Positions 37,284 to 47,151 are shown, numbered from the stretch's first letter. The stretch: 64,000 nt of DNA from Rhodanobacter sp. C03 (GCF_002001175.1 NZ_MUNT01000001.1:496001-560000), one strand, 5' to 3'. Translations and numbers: made by a program. Notes: generated by a model from the letters alone, not told the origin.

Positions 37284-40196
37284 TCAGTAGTTGTAGTTGA
37301 CGCCGACGTAGTAGCTACGGCCGAGGGCGTCGTACATGCCGGCACCTTCGCTACCGACACCGAAGACGTTGACCGGCGGATTGCGATCGAACACGTTGGT
37401 GATACCCGCGTACACCTGCAGGCCCGTCTTGTCGAAGGTGTAGCTGACCTTGGCATCGTTGAAGAAGCCGGCGCCGTAACGGATCGGCGTGGTGGAGGTC
37501 GGGTTCGACTTATAGCTCTCGTTGCTCACGCGCAGCATCGACGAGAAGTAACGGGTGTTCCAGTTGAGCATCCAGTTGTTCAGCGTATAGGTGGCGCGCA
37601 GCGAAGCCTTCCACTTCGGGAAGCCGAACGTGCCGTTGTCCTGGATCGACTCTTCCGGGTCGTCCTGGAACGGATATTCGGTGAACGCGATCACCTTGGT
37701 AGCGTCCAGGTTCCAGCGCATGGTGCCGGCACCCAGGGCATGGGTGTAGTACGTGCCAATGTCGACACCCGAGGTCTTCAGTGCCGAGATGTTCTGCACG
37801 ATCGACTGGACGTAGTTGATCTCATGCTCGCTGTCGCGGGTCACGTTGCCGCAGTAGATGTTGCCGATGCCGCTGGGCGTATCCACGCAACGATTGGCAG
37901 TTTCCTGGCCGCTGATGGCGCTGATCGCGTCGGTCAGCTTGATGTTCCAGTAGTCCGCGGTCAGGCCGAAACCGTCCAGGAACTGCGGGGTGAACACCAG
38001 GCCGGCGGTCCAGGTACGGCCCTGTTCCGGCTTCAGGTTCGGGTTGCTGCCCGAGATGCCTTGTACCGAGCTGGTACGGGTGGACTGGAAGTTGGCCGGC
38101 ACGCCGAGCGCGGCGCAGTTGGCGGCACGCACCGCCGGATCCGCGCCGTTCTTGAGCTGGTTGACCGAGCAGGGATCGGTGATCGTGAAGAAGTTCTGCG
38201 ACTGGCCGCTGAACAGTTCGTCGATGTTCGGTGCACGCACGGCGCTGGACACCGTGCCGCGCAGGCGGATGTTGTCGTCGATGGCCCAGTCCAGGCCCCA
38301 GCGCCAGGCCTTGGTGTGGCCGATGGTGCTGTAGTCGGAGAAACGCACGGCGGCATCGAAGGTCAGGTTCTTGGCGAGGCTGCGATTGGACAGCAGCGGC
38401 ATCGCGGTTTCGATATAGCCTTCCTTCACGTCATACGCGCCACCCGAGCTCGGGATTGCGTTGAGGAAGGTGAGACCGGCGACGTCCAGCGGATCGGTGT
38501 TCTGATGGCTGGTTTCGCGACGGAACTCGACGCCACCGACGACGCTGGCCGCACCGGCATCGCCCGGCATCTCGAACAGGTTGTTGTTGGTGATCGTGCC
38601 GCCACCGACAAACTGGGTCAGCTTGGACTTGGTGGTCGTGGTGGTATTGAACCACTGCGCCGCAGCCGGGTTGATCGCGCCGGCGCCGAACAGGCTGGTG
38701 GGCACGCAGCCCGCCACGTCGAGCGGATTCAGTACCGTGCCGGTGCCCGTGTTGACCGAGTTCGGATTCAGCGTCGAGCGGCAGACGATGTTGCCGTTGC
38801 CGTCGCGCACCGCGTCGATCGAGGCGTTGAAGCGATCGACGATGCGGTTGTTGAGATTATGGCGGGTCTCGCTGGTTTCGCCATAATTCACCGAGGCGTC
38901 GTAGTCCCAGTCGCCGGCGATGATGCCGTTGGCGCCGAACACGGTACGCACGGTGTCGCGTTTGGTGTCTTCGCCGCGGCGGCCCGCATCCGTGTCGAAG
39001 CGCGACAGGGTGATCGACTTGAGGTTGTTGGCATCCATCAGCGCAGCGAGGCTGGGCGTGATGTAGGCATTGTCACGCGCGATCTTGTAGGGCGTGTGGC
39101 TGGTGCTGGAGAACGCCGGCTGGCTGAACTTCTTGACGTCGGCGTGGTTGTAGGTGCCTTCGGCGTACAGGCGGTGTTCCGGCGTGATGTCGAACGAGGC
39201 GACTGCGCTCAGCGTGGTGCGACCGTATCGCGGCTGCAGCTGGGAGACCGAGTTGAGATCCAGGTAGTCGCAATCCTGGCAACGGCCGGCGTTGTCGTAG
39301 GTGCCATCGAACCGCTGCTTGCGCACGCTGCCGTCCGGATTGAACACGTAGCGGTTGGTGATGTCGGTCGAGCTCTTGCCGAGGTAGAACGTACCGCTGT
39401 CAAGATTGGTGTAACCGCCTGCATTGTCGAACAGTGCGGTATCGGTCGGGCCGTTCGGCGTCTTGATCGCGGCGTAGGACTTCTGGCCGAAGCGGTCGTG
39501 GAACTCCAGCGCAGCCTGGTCGCTATGCTCCACCGACACCGCGATGTTGCCGCGGTCCTGGGCGAAGTTCATGCCGCCGGTCAGCGAGAGCAGCTCCTTG
39601 TTGAAGCCGCCGTGCTCGGAGCTGCCGAACTGTGCATGCAGGTTGGCGCCCTGGTAGTTCTTCTTCAGGATGAAGTTGACCACGCCGGTGACGGCGTCGG
39701 CGCCGTACACCGCCGAGGCGCCGCCGGTGATGATTTCCACGCGTTCGATCCAGTCGGCGGGGATCATGTTCACGTCGACTGCCGTGCTGCCGGCGCTGGC
39801 GCCGACAAAGCGGCGGCCATTGACCAGCACCAGCGTACGGTCGGTGCCGAGGTTGCGCAGATCCTGCGACTGCACGCCGGCGGTGCCGATGAAGCGGGTC
39901 GAGTTGCCCATGGTGAACGTGGTGGCCAACTGCGGGATCGTGGTCATCACGTCACCGATGTTGATCGCGCCGGTCGCCTTGATGTCAGCGGAGGTGAGCA
40001 CGCTCACCGGGGTCGGCGAAATCACGTTCGGGTTCGAGATGCGGCTGCCGGTTACCGTCACGGTATCGAGCTGCTTGGTCTTGCTGGTGGCGCTGTCCTG
40101 GGCCGTGGCGGCGGTCGCATCCTGCGCAGAAACTGTCCACGTCTGCAGCATCAGCGCTGCCGCGATGGCGGCAGCGAGCAAAGTATTTTGTTTCAT
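37284..40196 (-). CDS. TonB-dependent receptor
   Basis: Outer-membrane active transporter energised by TonB. 970 residues: signal peptide ending in TVSAQ, an N-terminal segment with KQLDTVTVTGSRI, plug domain (about 50-180; TLVLVNGRRFVG, ITGGASAVYGADAVTGVVNFIL) and a large 22-strand barrel ending in YYVGVNYNY, a normal outer-membrane C-terminus. I chose ATG 40196 because the signal peptide begins there; the upstream extension has no signal character. It has no adjacent regulator or enzyme, so the substrate is open. Its own promoter must lie in the 600-base region upstream. Confidence 0.93.
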   Translation of the reverse strand: MKQNTLLAAAIAAALMLQTWTVSAQDATAATAQDSATSKTKQLDTVTVTGSRISNPNVISPTPVSVLTSADIKATGAINIGDVMTTIPQLATTFTMGNSTRFIGTAGVQSQDLRNLGTDRTLVLVNGRRFVGASAGSTAVDVNMIPADWIERVEIITGGASAVYGADAVTGVVNFILKKNYQGANLHAQFGSSEHGGFNKELLSLTGGMNFAQDRGNIAVSVEHSDQAALEFHDRFGQKSYAAIKTPNGPTDTALFDNAGGYTNLDSGTFYLGKSSTDITNRYVFNPDGSVRKQRFDGTYDNAGRCQDCDYLDLNSVSQLQPRYGRTTLSAVASFDITPEHRLYAEGTYNHADVKKFSQPAFSSTSHTPYKIARDNAYITPSLAALMDANNLKSITLSRFDTDAGRRGEDTKRDTVRTVFGANGIIAGDWDYDASVNYGETSETRHNLNNRIVDRFNASIDAVRDGNGNIVCRSTLNPNSVNTGTGTVLNPLDVAGCVPTSLFGAGAINPAAAQWFNTTTTTKSKLTQFVGGGTITNNNLFEMPGDAGAASVVGGVEFRRETSHQNTDPLDVAGLTFLNAIPSSGGAYDVKEGYIETAMPLLSNRSLAKNLTFDAAVRFSDYSTIGHTKAWRWGLDWAIDDNIRLRGTVSSAVRAPNIDELFSGQSQNFFTITDPCSVNQLKNGADPAVRAANCAALGVPANFQSTRTSSVQGISGSNPNLKPEQGRTWTAGLVFTPQFLDGFGLTADYWNIKLTDAISAISGQETANRCVDTPSGIGNIYCGNVTRDSEHEINYVQSIVQNISALKTSGVDIGTYYTHALGAGTMRWNLDATKVIAFTEYPFQDDPEESIQDNGTFGFPKWKASLRATYTLNNWMLNWNTRYFSSMLRVSNESYKSNPTSTTPIRYGAGFFNDAKVSYTFDKTGLQVYAGITNVFDRNPPVNVFGVGSEGAGMYDALGRSYYVGVNYNY

Positions 40197-40796
40197 GATC
40201 TGGAAAAACTCCGAACAAAAGCAGCCGTGGACCGGCTTGGAAAGCCAGTCATTCAGGCATCTGGGACGGCGCGTCTTACCCGGGGTTGGGATCACGCACC
40301 ACGGCATCGTCGAGCTTGGGGGAAAGACGAAGTGGGGCCGACGGTAAGCCAAAACGCAGTCGATTCGCAAGAAAAAACGTCGTGTAATTACGTTATGGCC
40401 GGTCGACCATTGTTCGAAAGCAGCGTTTCAAGTACTTAATTAAACGAGAAATAGTGATGAGGTTCACTTTTTCGAAGCCTGCGGGATCGTGATGGCGTGC
40501 GACGGTACGGCGACTGGCTCCGGCATCCTTGAGGTGCTGGCGGGTTGCCAGCGGACGTCATGTGGCACGCTTCAGTGCCTGGAGTGGCGCGTTGCCCCGT
40601 GAGCCGGCATCGAAGCTGCCGGCGTCAGGCGATTTGATTCGGCCACCCCTGCGTCGATGGCATGTCCCGATGGTGCACAAGGCGTTGGTGACACGATGGC
40701 GCCATCCGCTGACCACTCGGAGTCGACGATCGAATGGCTGACCTCCCCATGGGCCGGCCCGGATACACTTGGTCTTTGCCAGCCACTGTTGCCACC
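40197..40796. other. Intergenic region between TonB receptor and lgt
   Basis: 600 bases between divergent genes. It contains a distinctly AT-rich patch (about 40360-40470, with TTAATTAA) expected to carry the receptor promoter. Open frames here are unsupported by start sites or recognisable products. I see no repeat or RNA gene. Confidence 0.5.
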
Positions 40797-41687
40797 ATGC
40801 CCCAGCCTTTCGTCGTTCATTTCAATCCGGTGGCTTTTCACCTCGGCCCGATCCAGGTGCACTGGTATGGACTGATGTATCTGCTCGGCTTCCTGAGCGT
40901 TGCCGTGCTGGGTGAATATCGCCGGCGTCACGGGCGCTTGCCGGTCAGCCGCGATGCGCTGGGCGACCTGTTTTTCTACGGCATGATGGGTGTGATCGTC
41001 GGCGGCCGCGTCTGGTACATGCTGTTCTACTACGCCGGCGGCATCCACTGGATCTGGAACGAGCCGCTGGCCCTGTTCAAGGTGTGGGACGGCGGCATGA
41101 GTTTCCATGGCGGCCTGCTCGGCGTACTGGCGGCCGGCTGGTGGTGGTCGCGCCGGCAGCGCCTGCATTTTTTCGACACCGTGGATTTCGTCGCGCCGCT
41201 GGTGCCGATCGGGTTGGGTCTGGGCCGGCTGGGCAATTTCATCAATGGCGAACTGTGGGGCAAACCCACTGCGCTGGCGTGGGGCATGCTGTTTCCGAAT
41301 GCGCGTGCCGATGACGTGGCCTATGTCGACAGTCATCCGGCATGGTTGCCGCAACTGCAGCAGTTTGGTGGCCTGGTGCGGCATCCTTCCCAGCTGTACG
41401 AAATGGTCCTCGAAGGCGCCGTGATGTTTGTGGTGATCTGGCTGGTGTCGATGAAGCCGCGGCCGCGTTACCTGGTGTCGGGTCTGTTCGCGCTGATGTA
41501 CGGCTGCTTCCGCATCGCGGTGGAATTCGTGCGGCTGCCGGATCCGCAGCTGGGTTATCTGGCCTTCGGCTGGGTGACGATGGGGCAGCTGCAGTCGTTG
41601 CCGCTGGTGCTGATCGGTCTGTGGCTGATCGCCTTGTCGCGCCGTGCACCCACGTTGCCGCTCGCCCCTGTGGCGGCGAAGGGCTGA
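40797..41687 (+). CDS. lgt: Phosphatidylglycerol-prolipoprotein diacylglyceryl transferase Lgt
   Basis: Inner-membrane enzyme that adds diacylglycerol to the lipobox cysteine of prolipoproteins, the first step of lipoprotein maturation. 296 residues, seven hydrophobic segments. Conserved motifs: MSFHGGLLG, the signature [15 protein letters not shown] with its essential Arg and Asn, HPSQLYE and [11 protein letters not shown] chose ATG 40797 ([14 protein letters not shown]); an upstream start would add a non-conserved tail. It is followed 2 bases later by thyA, a common lgt-thyA pairing. Confidence 0.96.
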   Translation: MPQPFVVHFNPVAFHLGPIQVHWYGLMYLLGFLSVAVLGEYRRRHGRLPVSRDALGDLFFYGMMGVIVGGRVWYMLFYYAGGIHWIWNEPLALFKVWDGGMSFHGGLLGVLAAGWWWSRRQRLHFFDTVDFVAPLVPIGLGLGRLGNFINGELWGKPTALAWGMLFPNARADDVAYVDSHPAWLPQLQQFGGLVRHPSQLYEMVLEGAVMFVVIWLVSMKPRPRYLVSGLFALMYGCFRIAVEFVRLPDPQLGYLAFGWVTMGQLQSLPLVLIGLWLIALSRRAPTLPLAPVAAKG

Positions 41688-41689
41688 TC

Positions 41690-42484
41690 GTGCGCGCCTA
41701 CCTCGACCTGCTCCGCCACGTGCTCGACCACGGCACCGAAAAGACCGACCGCACCGGCACCGGCACGCGCAGCGTGTTCGGCTGGCAGATGCGCTTCGAT
41801 CTGACGGAAGGTTTTCCGCTGGTCACCACCAAGAAGCTGCACCTGAAGTCCATCGTGCATGAGCTGATCTGGTTCCTGCGCGGCGATACCAATATCGCCT
41901 ACCTGAAGGAACACGGCGTGCGGATCTGGGACGAATGGGCCGATGCGAACGGCGACCTTGGACCGGTCTATGGCCAGCAATGGCGCGCGTGGCCGACCGC
42001 CGACGGTGGCGTGGTCGACCAGATCCGTTGGGTAGTCGACGAGATCCGGCGCAACCCCGATTCGCGCCGGCTGATCGTCAGCGCATGGAACGTTGGCGAG
42101 TTGCCGAAGATGGCGCTGCTGCCGTGCCACAGCCTGTTCCAGTTCTACGTGGCGGACGGCAAGCTGAGCTGCCAGTTGTACCAGCGTTCGGGCGACATCT
42201 TTCTCGGCGTGCCGTTCAACATCGCCAGCTATGCGCTGCTCACCCACATGGTGGCGCAGGTGTGCGGGCTCGGCGTGGGCGATTTCGTGCACACGCTGGG
42301 CGATGCGCACCTGTACAACAATCACATCGAGCAGGCGCGGCTGCAGCTGACCCGCGAACCCCAGCCGCTGCCGCGACTGCAGCTCAATCCCGACGTGCGT
42401 TCGATCTTCGATTTCCGCTACGAGGACATCGCCATCGAAGGCTATGCGCCGCTCCCGGCGATCAAGGCCGCCGTCGCCGTGTAG
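41690..42484 (+). CDS. thyA: Thymidylate synthase
   Basis: Converts dUMP to dTMP using methylenetetrahydrofolate. 264 residues, the same length as E. coli ThyA. GTG start 2 bases after lgt. Active-site cysteine in [12 protein letters not shown] (about Cys146), dUMP-binding RRLIVSAWN and [20 protein letters not shown] are intact, as is the C-terminal AAVAV. It consumes folate that the folA product downstream regenerates. A GC-rich hairpin (42502-42522) separates the two. Confidence 0.98.
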   Translation: MRAYLDLLRHVLDHGTEKTDRTGTGTRSVFGWQMRFDLTEGFPLVTTKKLHLKSIVHELIWFLRGDTNIAYLKEHGVRIWDEWADANGDLGPVYGQQWRAWPTADGGVVDQIRWVVDEIRRNPDSRRLIVSAWNVGELPKMALLPCHSLFQFYVADGKLSCQLYQRSGDIFLGVPFNIASYALLTHMVAQVCGLGVGDFVHTLGDAHLYNNHIEQARLQLTREPQPLPRLQLNPDVRSIFDFRYEDIAIEGYAPLPAIKAAVAV

Positions 42485-42501
42485 CCGGTATCCGGCTTCG
42501 T

Positions 42502-42522
42502 AGGGCGGGCATTGCCCGCCCT
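42502..42522. repeat. Short REP-like hairpin between thyA and folA
   Basis: AGGGCGGGCA (42502-42511) pairs with 42513-42522 around a single central T. The same GGGCGGGCATTGCCCGCC core recurs twice between pilD and pilC (45796-45856), so it is a dispersed element; here it may also act as a terminator or RNA-stabilising stem. Confidence 0.75.
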
Positions 42523-42698
42523 GCAAACACGCTCATGCGCTGCAATAGTTGCCGCTCGCCAGCCCATCCACAACCCCATGCCAGGCGGTCACACCCTCAC
42601 CTCTGGGATGCAACGCATCCTGCTAAGATTCGAGGCATTCGGCAGCGCCATCCGCAGGCGTGGGCCACTCCATCGAACATGCCTTCCAAGGATTAAAA

Positions 42699-43187
42699 AT
42701 GGCCATTTCGCTGATTGCCGCACTTGACGAAAACTTCGCTATCGGCCGCAAGGGACAGCTGCCGTGGCACCTGCCGGATGACCTGCGCTGGTTCAAGCAG
42801 CTGACCACCGGCAAGAACGTTCTGATGGGCTACAACACGGCGGTCTCGATCGGCCGCGCGCTGCCGGATCGGGTCAACCTGGTGCTGTCGCGCCGGCACG
42901 AGGCGCCGTTCCCCGGGCAGATCACGGTGCGTTCGGTGGAGGAAGCACAGGCCCGCACCGACAACACCGGACTGATGGTGATCGGTGGCGGCGAGGTGTT
43001 TACCGAGGCGTTGCCGCGCGCCAGGCGCATGTACCTGACCTGGGTCGCCGCCGCGGTCGATGGTGCCGACACGTTCTTCCCGGGCGTGCATTTCAGCGAC
43101 TGGGTCGAGGTCTCGCGTGTGCACCACAAGGCCGATGCCGAGCACGCCCACGATTTCGACATGGTTGAATACCTGCGCAACAGCTGA
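42699..43187 (+). CDS. folA: Dihydrofolate reductase
   Basis: NADPH-dependent reduction of dihydrofolate to tetrahydrofolate; target of trimethoprim. 162 residues. MAISLIAALDENFAIGRKGQLPWHLPDDL carries the catalytic Asp27 and Trp23 at the E. coli positions; GKNVLMGYNT, NLVLSRR and MVIGGGEVFTEALP are also conserved. AAGG precedes the ATG at 42699. Its TGA overlaps the next ATG by one base. Confidence 0.97.
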   Translation: MAISLIAALDENFAIGRKGQLPWHLPDDLRWFKQLTTGKNVLMGYNTAVSIGRALPDRVNLVLSRRHEAPFPGQITVRSVEEAQARTDNTGLMVIGGGEVFTEALPRARRMYLTWVAAAVDGADTFFPGVHFSDWVEVSRVHHKADAEHAHDFDMVEYLRNS

Positions 43188-44152
43188 TGCCTGCACCCGC
43201 CGCGCCCAAGCCGGTGGTCATGCATGTGATGGCCGGCGTCCTGCTCGATGCCGAGGGGCGTGTGCTGCTGGCGCAGCGTCCGCCCGGCAAACATCTGGCT
43301 GGCATGTGGGAGTTTCCCGGTGGCAAGCTCGAGCCAGGCGAGGTGCCCCTGGCCGCGCTGGCGCGTGAGCTGCATGAGGAGCTGGGCATCAACCTGCAAC
43401 GCGCCGCGCCGCTGATCCGGGTGCCGCGTCATTACGTCGATCGCGAGCTGCTGCTGGATACATGGCAGGTCGATCAATGGGAAGGCGTGCCGCAATCGCG
43501 GGAAGGCCAGGCGTTGCAGTGGCTGCTGCCGGCCCAGGTCGATCCGGCCATCCTCACGCTGGCCGATCGCGCGATCCTGCAGGCGCTGCGGCTGCCGCCG
43601 CGCTACCCGATCACGCCGTCGGATGTATCGCCGGATCAACGCGGCCTGTGGTTCGAGCGGATCGGCCACGCGATCGTGCGCGGTGAGCGGATGCTGCAAC
43701 TGCGCCTGCCGCTATGGCCGCGTGAACTGGTGCGCGAACTGGCAGCCGCCCTGTTGCCGCTGGCGCGACGACATGACACGCAGTTGTTGCTGCATGGCGA
43801 TGTCGAGGGTGCGCGCAGCCTGGGCATCGGTGTGCACCTCAGGAGCACGCAACTGTCCGCGTTGTCCGAGCGTCCGTTGCCACTGCAGCAGCTGGTCGGC
43901 GCCAGTTGCCACGATGCGGCGCATCTGGCGCAGGCGTCACGGGTCGAGGCGGACTTCGCCACGCTGTCGCCGGTAGCCGCCACTCCCAGCCACCCGCAGA
44001 CATCTCCGTTGGGCTGGCCGAGATTCCAGTCGCTGGCCGAGGCCGCGTCGTTGCCGGTGTATGCGCTGGGCGGCGCGGCTCCCCTGCAGATCGCCCAGGC
44101 CCGCCAGCACAGCGGGCAGGGCGTTGCCGGCATGCGCGAATTCTGGCCGTAA
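43187..44152 (+). CDS. Nudix hydrolase fused to a ThiE/TenI-like domain
   Basis: Two-domain protein of 321 residues. N-terminal MutT-like Nudix domain (about 10-135) with an intact box GGKLEPGEVPLAALARELHEELGI, expected to hydrolyse oxidised nucleotides such as 8-oxo-dGTP. C-terminal domain (about 145-320) resembles thiamine-phosphate synthase/TenI (LHGDVEGARSLGIGVHL, VGASCHDAAHLAQA, PVYALGGAA). This fusion is widespread in proteobacteria; the role of the second domain is unproven. Directly coupled to folA. Convergent with coaE. Confidence 0.9.
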   Translation: MPAPAAPKPVVMHVMAGVLLDAEGRVLLAQRPPGKHLAGMWEFPGGKLEPGEVPLAALARELHEELGINLQRAAPLIRVPRHYVDRELLLDTWQVDQWEGVPQSREGQALQWLLPAQVDPAILTLADRAILQALRLPPRYPITPSDVSPDQRGLWFERIGHAIVRGERMLQLRLPLWPRELVRELAAALLPLARRHDTQLLLHGDVEGARSLGIGVHLRSTQLSALSERPLPLQQLVGASCHDAAHLAQASRVEADFATLSPVAATPSHPQTSPLGWPRFQSLAEAASLPVYALGGAAPLQIAQARQHSGQGVAGMREFWP

Positions 44153-44293
44153 AGACGTCCGCCAATCGGGGCTGTAAGAGTGAACCCTGCCCGCAAGGGA
44201 CTTCCTTCGGTCGTACGCGATAGCTTTTCGGCAAAGGCCATCGCGCACAGAGCCTCCACCGAACTCGATCCGGGGGTGCGCTCCTACGCAGGA

Positions 44294-44911
44294 TTACGCG
44301 GTGGCCGCCAGCGCCAGATAGCGTTGATGCAGTTCGGCGACGGCTGCGTCGAGGGCAGCTTCGTCGCCATCATTCGTGATCACGTCGTCGGCGAGCGCCA
44401 GTCGCTCGGCGCGGCTGGCCTGCTGGACCAGCATGCGCCGGGCCAGCGTCTCGTCGATGCCATCGCGACTCATAAGCCGTGCGAGCTGCATGGTTTCGGG
44501 GGCGTCGACCAGCAGCACGCGATCGACCCAGCGATAGTGCGCGATGTTTTCCGCCAGCAGCGGAATCGCCAGCAGTCCATACGGTCCGCGTTCGGCCAGT
44601 GCATGCTCATGCAACCACTCGCGCACCAGTGGATGGATGATCGCTTCCAGCATCTGCCGCGCCGCTGGATCGGCAAACACGCGCTGGCGCATCGCCCGAC
44701 GGTCCAGCCGACCCGATGCATCCAGCACACCAGCGCCGAAGGTATCGATGACCGCAGCCAGCCCCGGGGTGCCGGGCTCGATCACTTCCCGAGCAGCGAT
44801 GTCCGCATCGTGCACATGCACACCGAGTGTTTCGAAGCGCCGCGCCACCGCGCTCTTGCCGGCAGCGACGCCACCGGTCAGCGCGACGATCATGGCGCGC
44901 GGTTCGCTCAT
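44294..44911 (-). CDS. coaE: Dephospho-CoA kinase
   Basis: Last step of coenzyme A synthesis: phosphorylation of dephospho-CoA. 205 residues with P-loop GGVAAGKS (13-20), the HDAD stretch (about 35) and the lid DETLARRM. The ATG at 44911 overlaps the pilD stop by 4 bases (ATGA); the longer upstream frame is not family-like. Placed last in pilBCD-coaE, the standard gammaproteobacterial order. Confidence 0.96.
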   Translation of the reverse strand: MSEPRAMIVALTGGVAAGKSAVARRFETLGVHVHDADIAAREVIEPGTPGLAAVIDTFGAGVLDASGRLDRRAMRQRVFADPAARQMLEAIIHPLVREWLHEHALAERGPYGLLAIPLLAENIAHYRWVDRVLLVDAPETMQLARLMSRDGIDETLARRMLVQQASRAERLALADDVITNDGDEAALDAAVAELHQRYLALAATA

Positions 44912-45765
44912 CGCAGCCCGGTCAGGTGCATGTAGCCTTGCAGCAGCTCCGGTCCGGCCACGAACCAGGCCCAGCCGGCGGCAGCGATGAACGGGCCGAA
45001 CGGCATCGGCACCTCGCGCTGGTGCCGCCGCAACGCGATCAGGCTGCCGCCGACCAGTGCGCCGATCAGCGACGACAGCAGGATGATCGGCAGCAGCGCC
45101 ACCGGTCCCATCCATGCGCCCAGCGCAGCAAGCAGCTTGAAATCACCGTAGCCCATGCCCTCCTTGCCAGTCAGCAGCTTGAATACCCAATACACACTCC
45201 ACAGGCTCAGGTAGCCGATGGCCGCGCCGATGATCGCCGCGGGTGCGGCGACGAACATCGGCAGCAATGCCAGCAGCAGGCCCAGCCACAGCAGCGGAAA
45301 CGTCAGCTGGTCTGGCAGCAACTGGGTGCGAAAGTCGATGCCGGACAGCGCGATCAGGGTCCAGGTCAGCAGCAGTCCCGCCAGCGCAGGCCATGTCGGT
45401 CCGAACTTCCACACGATCACCGCGCTCAGCACGCTGCTGAGCAGCTCCACCAGCGGGTACTGGATCGAGATGCGCGCCTGGCAGTAGCGGCAGCGCCCGC
45501 GCAACAGCAGCCAGCCGAACAGCGGAATATTGTCCAGCGCCGACAACGGATGCTTGCACTGCGGGCAGTGCGAAGGCTCGCGCACGATGCCCGGCGGCAG
45601 CGGCGCGGCGTCGGCTTCAAGTTCCAGTACTTCGCGTGCCTCCTGCCGCCAACCTGCCGCCATGCGTTCCGGCAGGCGCAGGATCACCACATTGAGAAAA
45701 CTGCCGACCAGCAGCCCCAGTACGGCGGCGAGGGCGATCCACAGGGCAAAGGGGAGGTCGGGCAT
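44908..45765 (-). CDS. pilD: Prepilin peptidase/N-methyltransferase PilD
   Basis: Inner-membrane aspartyl protease that cleaves and N-methylates type IV prepilins. 285 residues, about eight transmembrane helices. Zinc-type tetracysteine CPQC...CRYC (Cys67, 70, 92, 95) in the first cytoplasmic loop; catalytic aspartates Asp144 (SGIDFRTQLLPD) and Asp208 (GYGDFKLL). It is required for processing both pilins suspected in this window. Overlaps coaE by 4 bases; a pair of REP-like repeats separates it from pilC. Confidence 0.97.
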   Translation of the reverse strand: MPDLPFALWIALAAVLGLLVGSFLNVVILRLPERMAAGWRQEAREVLELEADAAPLPPGIVREPSHCPQCKHPLSALDNIPLFGWLLLRGRCRYCQARISIQYPLVELLSSVLSAVIVWKFGPTWPALAGLLLTWTLIALSGIDFRTQLLPDQLTFPLLWLGLLLALLPMFVAAPAAIIGAAIGYLSLWSVYWVFKLLTGKEGMGYGDFKLLAALGAWMGPVALLPIILLSSLIGALVGGSLIALRRHQREVPMPFGPFIAAAGWAWFVAGPELLQGYMHLTGLR

Positions 45766-45795
45766 GCATCGGCCTTGTGTTTTTGCAAATAAAAG

Positions 45796-45856
45796 CGGCG
45801 GGCAATGCCCGCCCTACGAAGCGTGATGCCATTGTAGGGTGGGCATTGCCCGCCGG
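45796..45856. repeat. Inverted pair of REP-like elements between pilC and pilD
   Basis: Two copies of the GGGCATTGCCCGCC-type hairpin in opposite orientation: one around 45796-45816 (GCGGGCAATGCCCGCCCTAC) and one around 45834-45856 (GTAGGGTGGGCATTGCCC). The arms GGGCAATGCCCGCCCTAC and its counterpart match at all but one position, so the pair can also form one long stem. Same element type as at 42502-42522. Confidence 0.85.
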
Positions 45857-45882
45857 CTTTGATTTGGTTTGTTGGGGTCGTG

Positions 45883-47151
45883 TCAGAACGTGCCGGCGAG
45901 CTTGAAGATCGGCAGGTACAACGCGATTACCATGCCGCCGACCAGGGTACCAAGCACCACCATGATGATCGGTTCAAGCAGGGTGGACAGAGTGTCGACG
46001 GCGTTGCTGACTTCTTCCTCGTAGAACTCGGCCACCTTGAACAGCATGTTGTCCAGCGAACCGGACTCCTCGCCGATCGCGGTCATCTGCACCACCATGT
46101 TGGGGAACAGGCCGGTCTGTTTCATCGCCAGTTGCAGCTGGTGGCCCACCGCGATGTCGTCGCGCATCTGCTTGACCGCGTCGCCATAGACCACGCTGCC
46201 GGTGGCACCCGATACCGCATCCAGCGCCTCGACCAGCGGCACGCCGGCGCGGAAGGTGACGCCAAGCGTGCGGGCGAAGCGGGCGATAGCGGAATTGCGC
46301 ACGATATTGCCCATCACCGGCATCTTCAGCGCCATGCGGTCGAGGAAGTGGGCAAATTTCACCGAGCGTTTCTTCGCAACGATCAGCGCAACGACACCGC
46401 CGACGACAATGCCGATCACCAACCACCAGTAGCTCTGCATGAACTGCGAGGCGCTGACCAGGATCTGGGTCGGTGCCGGCAGGTCGGCGCCGGCATCCTT
46501 GAAGGTCTTCGCGAACACCGGCACCACGAACAGCAGCATGATCAGGCAGACCAGGAACACCACGACCAACACCATCATCGGGTAGAACAGCGCCTTCTTG
46601 ATCTTCTTCTTGATCGACTCCGTGCGCTCCTTGTAGGTGGCGACGGTAGCCAGTACGGTATCCAGCACGCCGGAGGTCTCGCCGGCGTGCACCAGGTTGC
46701 AGTACAGCTCATCGAACTGCACCGGGTAGCGACCAAGCGCCTCATGCAGGGCCGCGCCACCTTCGATGTTCTGTTTCACATCCAGCAGGATGTTCTTGAA
46801 GCGGACGTTCTTCTGGCCATCGGCGATGATGTCGAAGGCCTGGACCATCGGCACGCCGGACGCCATCATGGTGGCGATCTGGCGGCTGAAAATCGCGACA
46901 TCGCCCGGCTTGACCGTGCTGCCTGAAGCGCCGAACAGCGGCTTGGCGCGTTCCTTCACCGTCTGCGGATTCATGCCTTGGCGGCGCAGCTCGGCCTTGA
47001 CCAGCGAGGCGTTCTTCGCCGGCATGTCGCCTTTCATGCGCTTGCCGCGCTTGTCCAGCGCCACCCACTCGTAGGTGGTCAGCCGGCTGACTTCGGCCCG
47101 TTGGGCGCCGAGCGCGCGCGTCTTGTTTGCGTTTGCGGTAGCCGTGGCCAT
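45883..47151 (-). CDS. pilC: Type IV pilus inner-membrane platform protein PilC
   Basis: Polytopic platform protein on which the pilus is assembled; it contacts the ATPases PilB and PilT. 422 residues with two GspF/PilC domains (FSRQIATMMASGVPMVQAFDI and FARTLGVTFRAGVPLVEALDA) and three main transmembrane regions (about 195-225, 245-265, 395-415). I chose ATG 47151 because GGGGGAAG lies at good spacing; ATG 47157 would add two residues. It is 141 bases downstream of pilB and upstream of pilD. Confidence 0.95.
   Translation of the reverse strand: MATATANANKTRALGAQRAEVSRLTTYEWVALDKRGKRMKGDMPAKNASLVKAELRRQGMNPQTVKERAKPLFGASGSTVKPGDVAIFSRQIATMMASGVPMVQAFDIIADGQKNVRFKNILLDVKQNIEGGAALHEALGRYPVQFDELYCNLVHAGETSGVLDTVLATVATYKERTESIKKKIKKALFYPMMVLVVVFLVCLIMLLFVVPVFAKTFKDAGADLPAPTQILVSASQFMQSYWWLVIGIVVGGVVALIVAKKRSVKFAHFLDRMALKMPVMGNIVRNSAIARFARTLGVTFRAGVPLVEALDAVSGATGSVVYGDAVKQMRDDIAVGHQLQLAMKQTGLFPNMVVQMTAIGEESGSLDNMLFKVAEFYEEEVSNAVDTLSTLLEPIIMVVLGTLVGGMVIALYLPIFKLAGTF

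Noticed and set aside
40197..40370. Longer start for the TonB-dependent receptor (58 extra residues)
   Set aside because: The chosen ATG begins a clear signal peptide; the extension is not hydrophobic and would hide it.
37740..40439. Plus-strand open frame (899 codons) opposite the TonB receptor
   Set aside because: Antisense shadow; the minus strand encodes a full-length receptor with signal peptide, plug and terminator.
44153..44293. Possible degenerate REP element between the Nudix gene and coaE
   Set aside because: Only fragments such as GCGCTCCTACGCAGG resemble an arm; no matching inverted copy could be aligned.
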